A program made the translations under genes and the position numbers. A DNA stretch of 36,664 nucleotides, from NCBI RefSeq assembly GCF_003611475.1, contig NZ_RAXT01000033.1, positions 1-36,664 of the forward strand. Reading direction: 5' to 3'. This stretch comes from Acinetobacter rongchengensis (lineage in GTDB: Bacteria; Pseudomonadota; Gammaproteobacteria; Pseudomonadales; Moraxellaceae). Shown here one piece after another: positions 7,411-17,830 of the stretch. Numbering within the stretch: the stretch's first letter is position 1; each line of letters starts with the position of its first letter. The notes under the pieces are model-generated. The model searched no databases, was not told the DNA's origin, and worked only from the letters and a program-made list of their open reading frames with translations.

Positions 7411-9384
7411 CTACTGTGTCGCACGTGTTGGAATCATGGGCATACGGCTTTCAATCGCTTGAGGGCCTTGTCCTAATAAAATTCCATAATGTGCGGCATT
7501 GGTCATAACGTTTTTAACATAGTCACGTGTTTCATTCAGCGGTATAGATTCGGTATATTGATCTGCTGATAAATTTTGATCATCAGGTTGCCAACGTTTT
7601 GCACGATTAGGCCCTGCATTATAACCTGCTGTTGCCAATACTGGGTTATTACTCAACTGCCCATGAATCATAGACAAGTAAAAAGTACCATAACGAATAT
7701 TGGTATTGGCATCACTCAAAGCGGCAGGATTATAAGTTTCCCCCATTTGACGTGCGACTAATTTTGCCGTTCCTGGCATGATTTGCATTAAACCACCTGC
7801 GCCGACATGCGAACGGGCAGCTGTCACAAAGCGACTTTCCTGACGCATTAAACCATAAGCCCAAGCAGGATCTATGCCTGCATTGCGACTATGACTTACC
7901 ACCATTGCTTGATGCGGTGTTGCATAACGGTAGCTATAGTTGTGTTTTTTCTCAGTACGATCTGCTGCATAAATGGCTCGATCATACCAACCCATCTCTG
8001 TAGCTCGTTTTGCAGCAGCAAGTAACAAACCATCATCATGTTTTAAATAAGCTTGTCGGACTGCCCAATTCCACTCACGATTGGTATAGACCGCAGGTGC
8101 ATCAATATTGCGTAAAGCAAAAGCACGACGGAAATGAATATCTTGATTTAAACGTTGCTGATCACTACTTGAAGGTTGTTCATTATCAAGACGTGCATTA
8201 TATTTTTGCCCGATATGATCTTTTGCCAATAAGTTGTGATAATCATCTCCCGCCATCGCTAAACGCTGAAAAATTTCTCTTGCTGCCTTCTTCGACTGCG
8301 GGTCATTGCGTTGTTCCGAAGCTCGTGCTAACCAATATTGCCAACGATCTTCTTGCTTTTGCGTCACACTCATACTGTCAATCGCACGAATTACACTTTC
8401 CCAAGCACCAAAACGAATCGCCTGTCGTGCATAAATTTCTGCTTCTTCTGCGCTAAACGGCACACCATAACTCGCATCAAAATTTTGTAAAACTTCACGG
8501 TTAAAGTTATTCTTCATTACCGTGGTTCCACCGATATAACCCACTGTACGATAAATGTATTTTTGTACATCGGCAGGAACGTCCTGAACCAATTTAGGCA
8601 CAGATTGCAAAGCACTGGTTAAATCTGTATCAGCCGCGCGCCCCAATGCATAGACCAAATAAGCATAATCCGAGACATTGGTTTTAGGGGCTGACCACAA
8701 GTAATTCAAAGGATTGGCTTGAATTTGATTGAGCTGAGCCAATGATAAATTGATGCCTATAGATTGCGCAGTCGTAATGGCTTGCCCCGACTGACCTGCT
8801 CTCAATTGCGCATATAAACGTTGTTGACGATCTTGAGTCGTCATCAATGGACTTGATAACATCATGCGACCTAACCCATTGCAAGCTTCTGGTTGCGCAT
8901 TGGTTGCCAACCATACGTCTTTAAACTCTGCAAAAACCAAAACATCGCCTGTTTTTGCTCTGACTTGGGCAACTGCACAATTCTCAGCTTGATCGGCATT
9001 GGTTACATATTGCAATACAGGTTGTGCGCTCGCATAGTCAGCTTGTTTTACTTTTTCTTCAACATAATCTGCAGCAAGTTTTTCAGCCATCGCAGATTGT
9101 GGGTAGCGTTGTGCAAAAGCAACAATATTTGCAGCGGGTTGAAAAGCGAGATTGGAATTCAGTGACCAATATTCAGGGTAATATCCCAAAGCATCGTTTT
9201 GCATCGCAATACGATATTGTTCTAAAGTACTTGAATCATTTGCACTGCGTAAAGCATCATTAAATTGCTCTTCTGCTGCATGAGCGACTTGCAAAGCTGT
9301 ACATGCCATCATTCCTGCAAGGTAAATCTTGAATTTATTTTGTTTAAATTGTTGCTTTAACACCGTTTTTCTCTCACCCTGCAT
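7411..9384 (-). CDS. slt: Soluble lytic murein transglycosylase
   Basis: Periplasmic enzyme that cleaves the MurNAc-GlcNAc bond of peptidoglycan with formation of 1,6-anhydro-MurNAc. It has a signal peptide (basic start, hydrophobic core, AHA-AEE cleavage region near residue 36), a long helical superhelical domain and a C-terminal lysozyme-like domain. The catalytic glutamate is E516 in GLMRQESRF, followed by GLMQIMPGTAK and a GYNAGPNR motif typical of Slt70. Length (657 aa) is close to E. coli Slt. The ATG at 9384 has an AAAGG site upstream; an alternative GTG seven codons later would leave a shorter signal peptide. The RNase T2-like gene follows 41 bp downstream. Confidence 0.94.
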   Translation of the reverse strand: MQGERKTVLKQQFKQNKFKIYLAGMMACTALQVAHAAEEQFNDALRSANDSSTLEQYRIAMQNDALGYYPEYWSLNSNLAFQPAANIVAFAQRYPQSAMAEKLAADYVEEKVKQADYASAQPVLQYVTNADQAENCAVAQVRAKTGDVLVFAEFKDVWLATNAQPEACNGLGRMMLSSPLMTTQDRQQRLYAQLRAGQSGQAITTAQSIGINLSLAQLNQIQANPLNYLWSAPKTNVSDYAYLVYALGRAADTDLTSALQSVPKLVQDVPADVQKYIYRTVGYIGGTTVMKNNFNREVLQNFDASYGVPFSAEEAEIYARQAIRFGAWESVIRAIDSMSVTQKQEDRWQYWLARASEQRNDPQSKKAAREIFQRLAMAGDDYHNLLAKDHIGQKYNARLDNEQPSSSDQQRLNQDIHFRRAFALRNIDAPAVYTNREWNWAVRQAYLKHDDGLLLAAAKRATEMGWYDRAIYAADRTEKKHNYSYRYATPHQAMVVSHSRNAGIDPAWAYGLMRQESRFVTAARSHVGAGGLMQIMPGTAKLVARQMGETYNPAALSDANTNIRYGTFYLSMIHGQLSNNPVLATAGYNAGPNRAKRWQPDDQNLSADQYTESIPLNETRDYVKNVMTNAAHYGILLGQGPQAIESRMPMIPTRATQ

Positions 9385-9502
9385 GACTTGCCTTTCACTA
9401 GCTGATGCACTTATTTGTGCTTAGTTTAAGTATTCTAATCCATTTCTACTGTTGTGTTATGTAACCTTATGATTCACCATCAATATTCTTTTGTATTTTT
9501 TA

Positions 9503-9531
9503 TTGATCATTTTCAAAGACAAAACTATAAC
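9503..9531 (+). promoter_or_regulatory. Putative sigma-70 promoter for miaB-phoH-ybeY
   Basis: TTGATC, a spacer of 17 bases and TATAAC. It implies a 5' untranslated region of about 120 bases before miaB, which contains a GAGCCTG/CAGGTTC hairpin at 9588-9610. Confidence 0.4.
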
Positions 9532-9655
9532 AAATAAATATTTCTCCTGAGCTTGTGTGAAATACTGTAAAATAGTCCGCCATTTATGAGCCTGATAAAA
9601 TAACAGGTTCTTAAATTTAGAATTCCCTTATTTTAGTTATAGGATAAACGCCTCT

Positions 9656-11110
9656 ATGACGGTTCAAACCTTCATTCCCAATGGTGCCAAAGCTGCCTCA
9701 GAAAACACTGTTACCCAGCCACAGCACACCCCAGCCGACGGTACAGTTAAAAAACTGTATATCGAAACGCAAGGGTGTCAGATGAATGAGTACGACAGTC
9801 ATCGTATGGCAGATCTTTTAGGCGACTCACACGGTTATGTACTCACAACTGACCCAAGTGATGCAGATATTTTACTGATGAATACCTGTTCGATTCGTGA
9901 AAAAGCGCAAGAAAAAGTTTTTTCTGAATTAGGTCGTTGGCGCAAACTGAAAGAAAAAAATCCAGATTTGGTGATTGGCGTCGGTGGTTGTGTCGCTTCC
10001 CAAGAAGGCGACAACATTCAAAAACGTGCGCCTTATGTCGACATGGTATTTGGACCACAAACTTTACACCGTTTGCCACAAATGCTTGATCAGCATGTAG
10101 ATCAAATTGAAAAACCTAAAAAAGATAAAATTAAACTGGTGGATATTTCATTCCCAGATATTGAAAAATTCGACTTTTTACCTGAACCTCGTGTTGAAGG
10201 TTATAAAGCCTTTGTTTCAATCATGGAAGGGTGTTCAAAATATTGCTCTTTCTGCGTCGTGCCTTATACCCGTGGTGAAGAAGTTTCTCGACCATTGGAC
10301 GATGTTTTGGCTGAAATTGCAGGTTTAGCTGAAAAAGGCGTTCGTGAAATTTCGCTTTTAGGTCAGAATGTAAATGGCTACCGTGGCGAAACTTTTGAAG
10401 GTGAAATTTGTACCTTTGCAGATTTATTACGTCTTGTTGCAGAAATTCCGGGAATTGGCCGTTTACGTTACACAACCTCACATCCACTTGAATTTAACGA
10501 TGATTTAATTCAATGCTACCGTGACCTACCTCAAATGGTTTCACACCTCCATTTGCCTGTTCAAAGCGGTTCAAATGACGTGTTACAAGCCATGAAACGT
10601 AACCATACCATTGATGTGTATATCGAAAAAATTGCAAAACTACGCAAAGTTCGCCCTGATATGCATTTATCTTCAGATTTCATCATTGGTTTCCCGGGTG
10701 AAACCGATGCACATTTTGAAGAAACCTACCAATTTATCCAAGATTTAGACTTTGATCATTCTTATAGTTTTGTTTATTCAAAACGTCCGGGCACACCTGC
10801 ATCAGACCTGCCAGATGACACAACGGATGATGTGAAAAAAGAACGTTTAGCCAAAGTTCAACATTGGATTAAACAATCAAGTATCCGTAAAACAGACGCA
10901 ATGTTAGGAACAATTCAACGTGTCTTGGTTGAGAATGTTTCCAACAAAGATCCGAATTTATTGGTCGGTACTGCTGATAATACACGTTTAGTAACATTTG
11001 TAGGTGACGCCTCTTGGGTCGGACGCTTTGCAGAGATTGAGATTACAGAGATTAAGACCCTAAATTTAGTTTACGGAGAACTCTTGAATCTTGAGCCTGA
11101 CGTGGCGTAA
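9656..11110 (+). CDS. miaB: tRNA-2-methylthio-N6-dimethylallyladenosine synthase
   Basis: Radical-SAM methylthiotransferase that adds the 2-methylthio group to i6A37 of tRNAs reading UNN codons. It has three parts: the N-terminal UPF0004 domain with cysteines C41, C78 and C112 for the auxiliary cluster; the radical SAM domain with C193, C197 and C200 (CSKYCSFC); and a C-terminal TRAM domain from about residue 410. An extra N-terminal tail of some 30 residues precedes the conserved [10 protein letters not shown] motif. It heads a gene string with the PhoH-like ATPase and ybeY, the same order as miaB-ybeZ-ybeY in E. coli, tying it to RNA maturation. Confidence 0.97.
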   Translation: MTVQTFIPNGAKAASENTVTQPQHTPADGTVKKLYIETQGCQMNEYDSHRMADLLGDSHGYVLTTDPSDADILLMNTCSIREKAQEKVFSELGRWRKLKEKNPDLVIGVGGCVASQEGDNIQKRAPYVDMVFGPQTLHRLPQMLDQHVDQIEKPKKDKIKLVDISFPDIEKFDFLPEPRVEGYKAFVSIMEGCSKYCSFCVVPYTRGEEVSRPLDDVLAEIAGLAEKGVREISLLGQNVNGYRGETFEGEICTFADLLRLVAEIPGIGRLRYTTSHPLEFNDDLIQCYRDLPQMVSHLHLPVQSGSNDVLQAMKRNHTIDVYIEKIAKLRKVRPDMHLSSDFIIGFPGETDAHFEETYQFIQDLDFDHSYSFVYSKRPGTPASDLPDDTTDDVKKERLAKVQHWIKQSSIRKTDAMLGTIQRVLVENVSNKDPNLLVGTADNTRLVTFVGDASWVGRFAEIEITEIKTLNLVYGELLNLEPDVA

Positions 11111-11148
11111 TGTAAGGGTATAGACTAAACTTCAAAGAAGGATATCTC

Positions 11149-12258
11149 TTGACTGCAGCGATTCGACGTACAGTAGCTTTTCCGGGCATTTCAGTTGAGC
11201 GTTTAAAAAGCATGTTAGGTGCTTATAATGGTCATCTGAAACAAATTGAACAACGTTTAGAGGTCAGCATTTCTCACCGTGGAGATAGTTTTTATCTCGA
11301 TGGTGAATTAGAGGCTGTTGAGCGAGCAGAGAGTTTATTGCAGCGACTACATGCTGAAGCTGAACTCTCTCAGCAAATCAGTGCAGATACCATTCATTTG
11401 ATGATTCAGGGTAGCCAGACTGACCGTGAATTACAACAAGACCTTTCCGATAATGAACACACCGGCTTAGACGAAGTTTGGCTACAAACGCGTAAAGGCC
11501 GCATTAACCCACGTGGTGCAAACCAAAAGCGTTATGTGCAACGCATTCTGCAAAGTGATATTTCTTTCGGTATCGGACCTGCGGGTACGGGTAAAACCTA
11601 TCTTGCGGTTGCCGCTGCCGTAGATATGTTAGAACGCAATGAAATTCAAAGAATTCTTTTGGTACGTCCTGCTGTCGAAGCAGGTGAAAAGCTCGGTTTC
11701 TTACCGGGTGATTTGAGCCAAAAAATCGATCCTTACTTGCGCCCACTTTATGATGCCTTGTATGAAATGCTTGGTTTTGAAAAAGTTGCAAAATTAATTG
11801 AACGCCAAGTGATTGAAGTTGCACCGCTCGCCTATATGCGTGGGCGTACCCTCAACCATTCTTTTGTTATTCTGGATGAAGCACAAAACACCACACCTGA
11901 ACAAATGAAAATGTTCCTTACACGTTTAGGTTTTGGCTCTCGTGCAGTCATTACAGGTGATATCACACAGGTTGATTTACCTCGCGGTCAACAATCTGGT
12001 TTGGCACATGCTTTACGTGTCATCGACAAAATTAAAGAAATTCACATCACTCGCTTCCATTCTCGTGATGTCGTTCGTCATCAGCTGGTACAAAAAATTG
12101 TCGAAGCTTATGAAGGATGGGACAGTGAACAACATCGTTTAAGTGCCGAAGCACGTGCCGAACGTAAAGCACGTCAAGAAGCCTTAATTTCTGAAAATGA
12201 CTCGGCAGCTGATGCTCAACATACTGAGCAAACAACCCGCAGTCAGGAAAATGTTTAA
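11149..12258 (+). CDS. ybeZ: PhoH-like ATPase (YbeZ/PhoL)
   Basis: Cytosolic P-loop NTPase of the PhoH family, encoded in most proteobacteria directly before ybeY and thought to act with it in rRNA and ribosome quality control. An N-terminal RNA-binding (KH-like) segment spans roughly residues 10-75. The Walker A motif GPAGTGKT is at 143-150 and Walker B is VILDEAQN. The C-terminal 40 residues are charged and low in complexity. The start is TTG, chosen because an AAGAAGGA sequence stands 6-7 bases upstream and the protein begins at the family's usual place. It follows miaB by 38 bp and ybeY follows by 9 bp. Confidence 0.94.
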   Translation: MTAAIRRTVAFPGISVERLKSMLGAYNGHLKQIEQRLEVSISHRGDSFYLDGELEAVERAESLLQRLHAEAELSQQISADTIHLMIQGSQTDRELQQDLSDNEHTGLDEVWLQTRKGRINPRGANQKRYVQRILQSDISFGIGPAGTGKTYLAVAAAVDMLERNEIQRILLVRPAVEAGEKLGFLPGDLSQKIDPYLRPLYDALYEMLGFEKVAKLIERQVIEVAPLAYMRGRTLNHSFVILDEAQNTTPEQMKMFLTRLGFGSRAVITGDITQVDLPRGQQSGLAHALRVIDKIKEIHITRFHSRDVVRHQLVQKIVEAYEGWDSEQHRLSAEARAERKARQEALISENDSAADAQHTEQTTRSQENV

Positions 12259-12267
12259 GGACTGGTT

Positions 12268-12753
12268 TTGAAACTTAGCCTCTCGTTACAACAATCGTTT
12301 GAAGCACCTGAATTGGTGCTCAAACGTGCTTATTTGAAAAAAGTCATTGAAACAACTTTACGTTATATCGATGTCGATCAAGACTGTGAAATCGGAATTG
12401 CTTGTGTCGATCATGATGAAAGCCATAAGCTTAATCTCGAATACCGTGAAAAAGATAAATCGACCAATGTTTTGTCTTTCCCAAGCGATATTCCAGAAGA
12501 AATTTTACCAATGCTGGATGCCTTACCGATTGGTGATTTGGTGATATGCATCCCTGTTGTTTTACAAGAAGCCCTTGAACAGCAAAAGACACCGATTGAA
12601 CATTTCACGCATATGCTAGTGCATGGTACTTTGCATTTGATGGGTTATGATCATGAAACATCTGACCAAGATGCAGAAGAAATGGAAGCTTTAGAAATAG
12701 AAGTTTTGAAAAAATTAGGATTTGAAAATCCTTATACGATCAAAGAAAGCTGA
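12268..12753 (+). CDS. ybeY: Endoribonuclease YbeY, 16S rRNA maturation factor
   Basis: Zinc metalloprotein needed for 16S rRNA 3'-end processing and 70S ribosome quality control. The zinc motif [11 protein letters not shown] gives ligands H119, H123 and H129, and the family motif NVLSFP is at residues 67-72. Length (161 aa) is normal. The start is TTG with TAAGG upstream, only 9 bases after the phoH-like stop, so translation is probably coupled. An 8-bp hairpin at 12774-12794 follows but lacks a T-run. Confidence 0.95.
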   Translation: MKLSLSLQQSFEAPELVLKRAYLKKVIETTLRYIDVDQDCEIGIACVDHDESHKLNLEYREKDKSTNVLSFPSDIPEEILPMLDALPIGDLVICIPVVLQEALEQQKTPIEHFTHMLVHGTLHLMGYDHETSDQDAEEMEALEIEVLKKLGFENPYTIKES

Positions 12754-12855
12754 TTGTTTTAATCAAGAATAGTTCCCGTCTTCATGAGATGGGACGATTC
12801 AATATAAGACCGAATACAATTCACTAATAATACAGTTCACCGATAAAGAAAATTT

Positions 12856-13146
12856 ATGAAATACGTTGTTATTTTCAAAGCAAAAATACAATCTCTAGAT
12901 CAAGAATATTTTGACACAGCCAATCAATTACGTGAAAAAGCATTAACTGAGTTTAACTGTCAAAAATTTGAAGCAGTTGCTGAAAATGATTTTGAAATTG
13001 CTTTGTCTTACTGGAATTCACTTGAAGATATTCAAGCTTGGCATAAAGATGCTGAACATCAAGTCGCTCAGCGTCTAGGTAAACAGCGTTGGTACGAGAG
13101 TTTTAGTGTTGAAGTTTGTGAGGTTTTAAAAGCGTATTCAACTTAG
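12856..13146 (+). CDS. ABM-domain protein (antibiotic biosynthesis monooxygenase-like, dimeric alpha+beta barrel)
   Basis: 96-aa cytosolic protein with the YVVIFKAKI strand, a central helix and the YWNSLEDIQAWHKDAEHQVAQ block typical of small ABM/YqjZ-like proteins. Such proteins form dimeric ferredoxin-like barrels; some are heme-degrading or quinone monooxygenases, but most members of this size have no known reaction. The gene lies about 100 bp after ybeY and may be in the same transcript. No substrate can be inferred. Confidence 0.82.
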   Translation: MKYVVIFKAKIQSLDQEYFDTANQLREKALTEFNCQKFEAVAENDFEIALSYWNSLEDIQAWHKDAEHQVAQRLGKQRWYESFSVEVCEVLKAYST

Positions 13147-13177
13147 AAATACATATTTTAACCGTATTGACTCAATT

Positions 13178-14059
13178 TCAACGCACTTCAAACTCAGCCT
13201 CAGCAGGGTCAAAACGCCACGTTCGGATGATACGTAATTCTGATATGTCCTTCATTTTAGCGTCAAAACGTCCAAACGGCGCACCTTTACGAACGGAACT
13301 TTTTGCAGCTTCATCCAAGATGCTATGACCTGAACTTTCTATCAGTCGAATCGCACGAATACCACCTTCATTATTTAAAATCACCATCAAACGTACTTCG
13401 CCTGAAAGACGTTGCTGTTTGGCTAAATCGGGATAGTAACGGTTACCATACATTTCTACTTTTTCACGGAACTTATCCAAGTACCCTGCCGAGGCATCCT
13501 GTTTTGCTTGAATACCATCTAGTGTTTTAATTTTTTGTTGCTTACTGAAATTTTGCTGTTTTTGTAAATATTGAGCTTCCAAACTTGCCACCATTGCAGC
13601 TTTGGCTTGAAATTGACTCTGCATTTCATCCATGGCTTTTTTACGATCGTTTTGTTCAGCTTGTTTTTGCCAACTTAAAACGGTCATTAATACCTTTTCT
13701 TCAAAATTTAATTCACGCTTTTGCTGAATTTGTTCCAAAGTTTCAAGTTGTTGATCTCCCGCACTTTGGTCCGCAGATTGGGCAGGCATGTCACTCGACA
13801 TACGATGTTCTTTTCGAAACGTTCCAGAGCCTTGTTGGTCTGCTTGTGCTAAAAAATCTGCTTCTTTCACTTTATCTACGCTTGGACGCAAAGTTACAGC
13901 GATTTCTTTTGTTGCTGCATCATTTTCTTGAGGCATGCCAAATTGCATTGATAAAAATAATGCATGGGCAATCGCAGCTGTAGACACAGCCCCGATGAAT
14001 AATGGGTCTTGCCACCAAGATTCAAAATGCTTTGTATTGGCATATAATTTTTTTATCAT
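13178..14059 (-). CDS. TonB-family energy transducer-like protein
   Basis: Inner-membrane anchored protein with one hydrophobic segment near residues 20-40, a long glutamine- and lysine-rich, probably coiled-coil linker, and a C-terminal TonB-like domain (residues about 205-290: GEVRLMVILNNEGGIRAIRLI, then a helix with LDEAAKSSVRKGAP and a final RTWRF strand). It lacks the proline-rich spacer of classical TonB, and no exbB/exbD genes are nearby, so it may link to the envelope in another way, like TolA/TonB hybrids. I chose the ATG at 14059 (MIKKLYANTKHF). A longer version can start at a TTG at 14092 but has no ribosome binding site. Confidence 0.82.
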   Translation of the reverse strand: MIKKLYANTKHFESWWQDPLFIGAVSTAAIAHALFLSMQFGMPQENDAATKEIAVTLRPSVDKVKEADFLAQADQQGSGTFRKEHRMSSDMPAQSADQSAGDQQLETLEQIQQKRELNFEEKVLMTVLSWQKQAEQNDRKKAMDEMQSQFQAKAAMVASLEAQYLQKQQNFSKQQKIKTLDGIQAKQDASAGYLDKFREKVEMYGNRYYPDLAKQQRLSGEVRLMVILNNEGGIRAIRLIESSGHSILDEAAKSSVRKGAPFGRFDAKMKDISELRIIRTWRFDPAEAEFEVR

Positions 14060-14288
14060 GACATTAATCCGACAAAATTCCCCAATCGCCAAATCTATAA
14101 TTCATTTAATTCAGTTATTCTTACATTTATCATCAATAATGTGACAAGATTCATGATAAAAACAACCAAATTTCAAACCACTCAAAATGGTGCAATGTTT
14201 TTTGTTAAACTGCAATCGTTAAACTTGGTTTCTTTTAATAATCGACAAGTTTATCGCCTTAATATGATGATGATTTGGGACAATACTT

Positions 14289-14975
14289 ATGCCGACGCTG
14301 CTTTCTAACATCGCCAAACGAATTCGACAAGTATACCAAAAAGCGGAAGGTTTTATAGAAGAAGAGCGTGAATTTCCCGTGTCTCAAGTCTTCCTGAACG
14401 CCACATTTAAGCGTTATGTCACAGACAATGTCAAAATACTAGAAGATTTACATGCAGATTTACACGATGATTGGCTCAGACTTTATGCAACAATCAATGT
14501 CAAAGGCATGCATTTGGTCCTCTCTGTTGACCTAAGATTGGTGCAGATGGAACTGAATAAAGACATGCAACTTATTGTCTTCGAACAAATTAGCGACACT
14601 CAAGTTATTGAAGCAAGTTACCCAAATATTGGCTATAAAATGGGTGTTACCTGTGCTCTATTCTTCTACCAAAAAATTCTCAAAAAAGATCCATTGGGCA
14701 TGATCTTAGAAAAATTCAATGTCATCAAAGTCCAAGATGATCTATTACATCTCGATTTAAATCGTTGGTTAGGCAAAAGTCGTTCTATTATCGATACTTT
14801 AGCTAAAGTACATGTCAATCATGCTGAATTGCGTGAAACTGAACTGGTCATTTTAGGCAATGTCAATCTTGCAGCCTTACTCAGTAAGTTTAGAGAAAAC
14901 CGTGTAGAAGACTGGGATGATGATGCCGATGATTATATTGAAGCTGAAGTCACCCCCATTCAACAAAAGAAGTAG
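14289..14975 (+). CDS. Conserved hypothetical protein, 228 aa
   Basis: Not recognised. Soluble, no signal peptide, mixed alpha/beta appearance. Residues about 55-110 resemble an SCP2/lipid-carrier-like or amphipathic beta layer (LYATINVKGMHLVLSVDLRL), but I would not assign this. The C-terminus is strongly acidic (DWDDDADDYIEAE). It stands alone between a divergent tonB-like gene and the DUF3108 gene. Confidence 0.8.
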   Translation: MPTLLSNIAKRIRQVYQKAEGFIEEEREFPVSQVFLNATFKRYVTDNVKILEDLHADLHDDWLRLYATINVKGMHLVLSVDLRLVQMELNKDMQLIVFEQISDTQVIEASYPNIGYKMGVTCALFFYQKILKKDPLGMILEKFNVIKVQDDLLHLDLNRWLGKSRSIIDTLAKVHVNHAELRETELVILGNVNLAALLSKFRENRVEDWDDDADDYIEAEVTPIQQKK

Positions 14976-15055
14976 CACAATATTTCAAGGTGTAGCATTC
15001 AAAATTTATACATAAACTCACAGTTTAAATGGAAAATTTGCTATTTTGTTCGCAA

Positions 15056-15085
15056 TTGAGTTGCATAATGAACACAACATATAAA
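15056..15085 (+). promoter_or_regulatory. Putative sigma-70 promoter of the DUF3108 gene
   Basis: TTGAGT, an 18-base spacer and TATAAA, placed about 30 bases before the start codon. Confidence 0.35.
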
Positions 15086-15116
15086 TGATACTTTTAAATG
15101 CATAGGACATTTAATT

Positions 15117-15821
15117 ATGGCAAAAACATTATTTAAAACATTCAGTATTGCGACAACCCTTTCAAGTGCTGTGTTATTCACTGCATTTTCAAGCAATGCA
15201 CTTGCCATGAGCCCTTTCCAAGCCAGCTATGACTTTGCTTATAATGGAAAAAATCTAGGTTCAGCAACGCGTACTTTAAGTAAAAATGGCAACAATTGGA
15301 CTTATGTTTTTGCAGCTAAGGCCGCAGCGATTGCATCTGCAAGTGAAACAAGCCGTTTTAGTTTTAGCAATGGTCAAATTAACTCAAGCAGTTTCAGTCG
15401 TACCAGTAAAGTTTTAGTACATAACGATACAATGACGATTAATTTTAATCCAAGTACCAAAACCATTAATACCAAGAAAAAAGATAAAGCCCGTTCTTTT
15501 GCTTGGAAAGCAGGTGCTTTGGACGAGTTAAATGCTGAATTACAAGTTCGTGAAGATTTAAAAGGATCAGGACTTAAATCAAACTACTTAATTGCAGATG
15601 CTAAAGGCTTAGATTCACGTCGTTTTGTAAAACAAGGTACTGAAACGATAAAAACACCAGCAGGTAGTTACAATACAATTAAAGTGGTTTTAACCCATGA
15701 TAATGGTTCTAAAAGCTCAATATTTTGGTTAGCACCACAATTGGACTATTTACCTGTAAAAATGTCACATGTTGATGGTAAAACATCTTATAACTTGACC
15801 TTAACAAGTTACAAAAAGTAA
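15117..15821 (+). CDS. DUF3108 domain-containing periplasmic protein
   Basis: 234 aa with a clear signal peptide (basic start, hydrophobic core, cleavage near SNALA-MSP around residue 30). The mature part is a beta-rich DUF3108 domain: ASYDFAYNGKNLGSATRTL at the start, the KTPAGSYNTIKVV segment and the final IFWLAPQLDYLPVKM strand are characteristic. Members are periplasmic and often occur near envelope genes; the biochemical role is unknown. Expression likely starts at the promoter at 15056-15085. Confidence 0.88.
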   Translation: MAKTLFKTFSIATTLSSAVLFTAFSSNALAMSPFQASYDFAYNGKNLGSATRTLSKNGNNWTYVFAAKAAAIASASETSRFSFSNGQINSSSFSRTSKVLVHNDTMTINFNPSTKTINTKKKDKARSFAWKAGALDELNAELQVREDLKGSGLKSNYLIADAKGLDSRRFVKQGTETIKTPAGSYNTIKVVLTHDNGSKSSIFWLAPQLDYLPVKMSHVDGKTSYNLTLTSYKK

Positions 15822-15864
15822 GAGATTTTTCACCATTTAGTCAATTTCAGCTTGCATTTTTTTG

Positions 15865-15902
15865 GGTGCTTTTTAAAATACGCTTTTGCTTGAAAAAGCA
15901 CC
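15865..15902 (+). promoter_or_regulatory. Hairpin just upstream of the xpt ribosome binding site
   Basis: Perfect 10-bp inverted repeat GGTGCTTTTT (15865-15874) and AAAAAGCACC (15893-15902) with an 18-base loop. The AGAGGA site of xpt begins 8 bases later. It may end the DUF3108 transcript weakly or affect xpt translation. It does not resemble the purine riboswitch, which has a conserved three-way junction. Confidence 0.4.
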
Positions 15903-15912
15903 TTGCTCCTAG

Positions 15913-16500
<588 letters not shown>

Positions 16501-16523
16501 ACCTGTACAAATATGTATGACAA

Positions 16524-16550
16524 AAAAAGAGCACTTCGGGTGCTCTTTTT
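16524..16550 (+). terminator. Rho-independent terminator of xpt
   Basis: AAAAAGAGCAC, loop TTCGG, GTGCTCTTTTT, ending in a T-run. It lies 24 bases after the xpt stop codon. The remaining 220 bases before the next gene show nothing else recognisable. Confidence 0.85.
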
Positions 16551-16777
16551 TATCATTTATCGTCATAAATCATAACTAAAAGACCAAATTTACCCTGATT
16601 AGCAATTATTTTTATCACGAATAATCACGAGAATAGAATATTATTTAATTTCATTATATCCTAGAGAGAAATCGCTAATCCATGGGTGTGATTAAATTCA
16701 AAAGATATCCCATCGATTTTATACTTTCTAAAACAAATAGCATTTAAGCCAAAACTTTTATTGAGAAACTTAATCTA

Positions 16778-17830
16778 ATGATAAATAAAAAAAAGTTTAC
16801 TGAACGGATATTCGATCCAAATCAATTATCGGGTTTGGATGAAGATCATTATATTCAACTTCCCGTAGACTTTATTCATGATCTAAGCAAGGCAGCATCT
16901 TTACAAGATCTACTGGATAAAATTGCTTTTTGGATATCACATGTTTTTGATGCCGACCGAGTCAGTATTACTCTCCAAGAAAATGAAGAATATCTTAAGC
17001 TCTATTCTATTTCTGGAAATCAAGCTATTCCTATCGATTTTAAAATTCCCATCAAGCAAACCTTTGTTGGTCGAACTTTTGCCACAGCAAAACTGATCAT
17101 TTGCGATGATCTATCTCAGTCAGATGAACTTGACTGCCAAATGCTTACTCAGCATGGCATGGGTACTTGCATGGATGCCCCCATGATTCATAACGATATT
17201 TGCATTGGGACATTAAACGTTGCAGATGAAAGAAAATATTATTATAGCGAACAACAAGCAATTCTTTTACAGTGTCTCGCCAATTGGTTAGCCATGAATA
17301 TTAAGTTACATCTACAGTTTCAGGAAATGGAAGTACTGGCATCTACAGATGAATTAACTGGCGCATTTAATCGACGTGTATTTATTCAAGAAAGCAACCA
17401 AACCATGTTGCAATTCTTCAAATCAAATATTCCCTTTAGTATTGGGATCTTAGATATCGATCATTTTAAAACACTCAATGACTGTTATGGTCATAAAGCT
17501 GGTGATTATGTGCTCAAACTTATGTCTGAACATATTCAGAAAGTTTTACGAGCCAATGACTTCTTGGCACGTATTGGTGGTGAAGAATTTGCGATTATTT
17601 TGCCTGCCTGTTTAAGCACAGAAGCGGTTCAAGTTTTTAAACGAATTCTTGCAACCATTGAAATGATGCAAATTCATTATGATGACAATATTATTTGTTT
17701 TACTGTCAGTATAGGTGTTGCTGAAGTCAAAAAACATGATGCAGATATAGAAGGTGTCTTTAAACGTGCAGATAAAGCCTTATATCGCGCTAAAAAACTG
17801 GGCAGAAATCAAATTTATTTGGCTGAATGA
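16778..17830 (+). CDS. Diguanylate cyclase with GAF sensor domain
   Basis: Predicted cytosolic enzyme that makes cyclic di-GMP from two GTP. An N-terminal GAF domain (about residues 40-175) is followed by a GGDEF domain beginning at STDELTGAFNRR (189-200). The active site is GGEEF at 267-271, so the enzyme should be catalytic. The inhibitory I-site RxxD is present five residues before it (R258-D261), indicating product feedback. The GAF ligand is unknown. The gene stands alone, without a partner phosphodiesterase in the window. The 267 bases after it hold no gene. Confidence 0.93.
   Translation: MINKKKFTERIFDPNQLSGLDEDHYIQLPVDFIHDLSKAASLQDLLDKIAFWISHVFDADRVSITLQENEEYLKLYSISGNQAIPIDFKIPIKQTFVGRTFATAKLIICDDLSQSDELDCQMLTQHGMGTCMDAPMIHNDICIGTLNVADERKYYYSEQQAILLQCLANWLAMNIKLHLQFQEMEVLASTDELTGAFNRRVFIQESNQTMLQFFKSNIPFSIGILDIDHFKTLNDCYGHKAGDYVLKLMSEHIQKVLRANDFLARIGGEEFAIILPACLSTEAVQVFKRILATIEMMQIHYDDNIICFTVSIGVAEVKKHDADIEGVFKRADKALYRAKKLGRNQIYLAE

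Noticed and set aside
8010..8456. 148-codon plus-strand ORF inside slt
   Set aside because: Fully antisense to the well-supported transglycosylase gene, composition rich in His and Gln as expected for an antisense shadow.
11504..11824. 106-codon minus-strand ORF inside the PhoH-like gene
   Set aside because: Antisense shadow across the Walker A region of a conserved gene.
12774..12794. Hairpin TCCCGTCT/AGATGGGA after ybeY
   Set aside because: No T-run follows, so I do not call it a terminator; the ABM gene may be read through.
13585..13983. 132-codon plus-strand ORF inside the TonB-like gene
   Set aside because: Antisense shadow of a coiled-coil coding region; no ribosome binding site or family.
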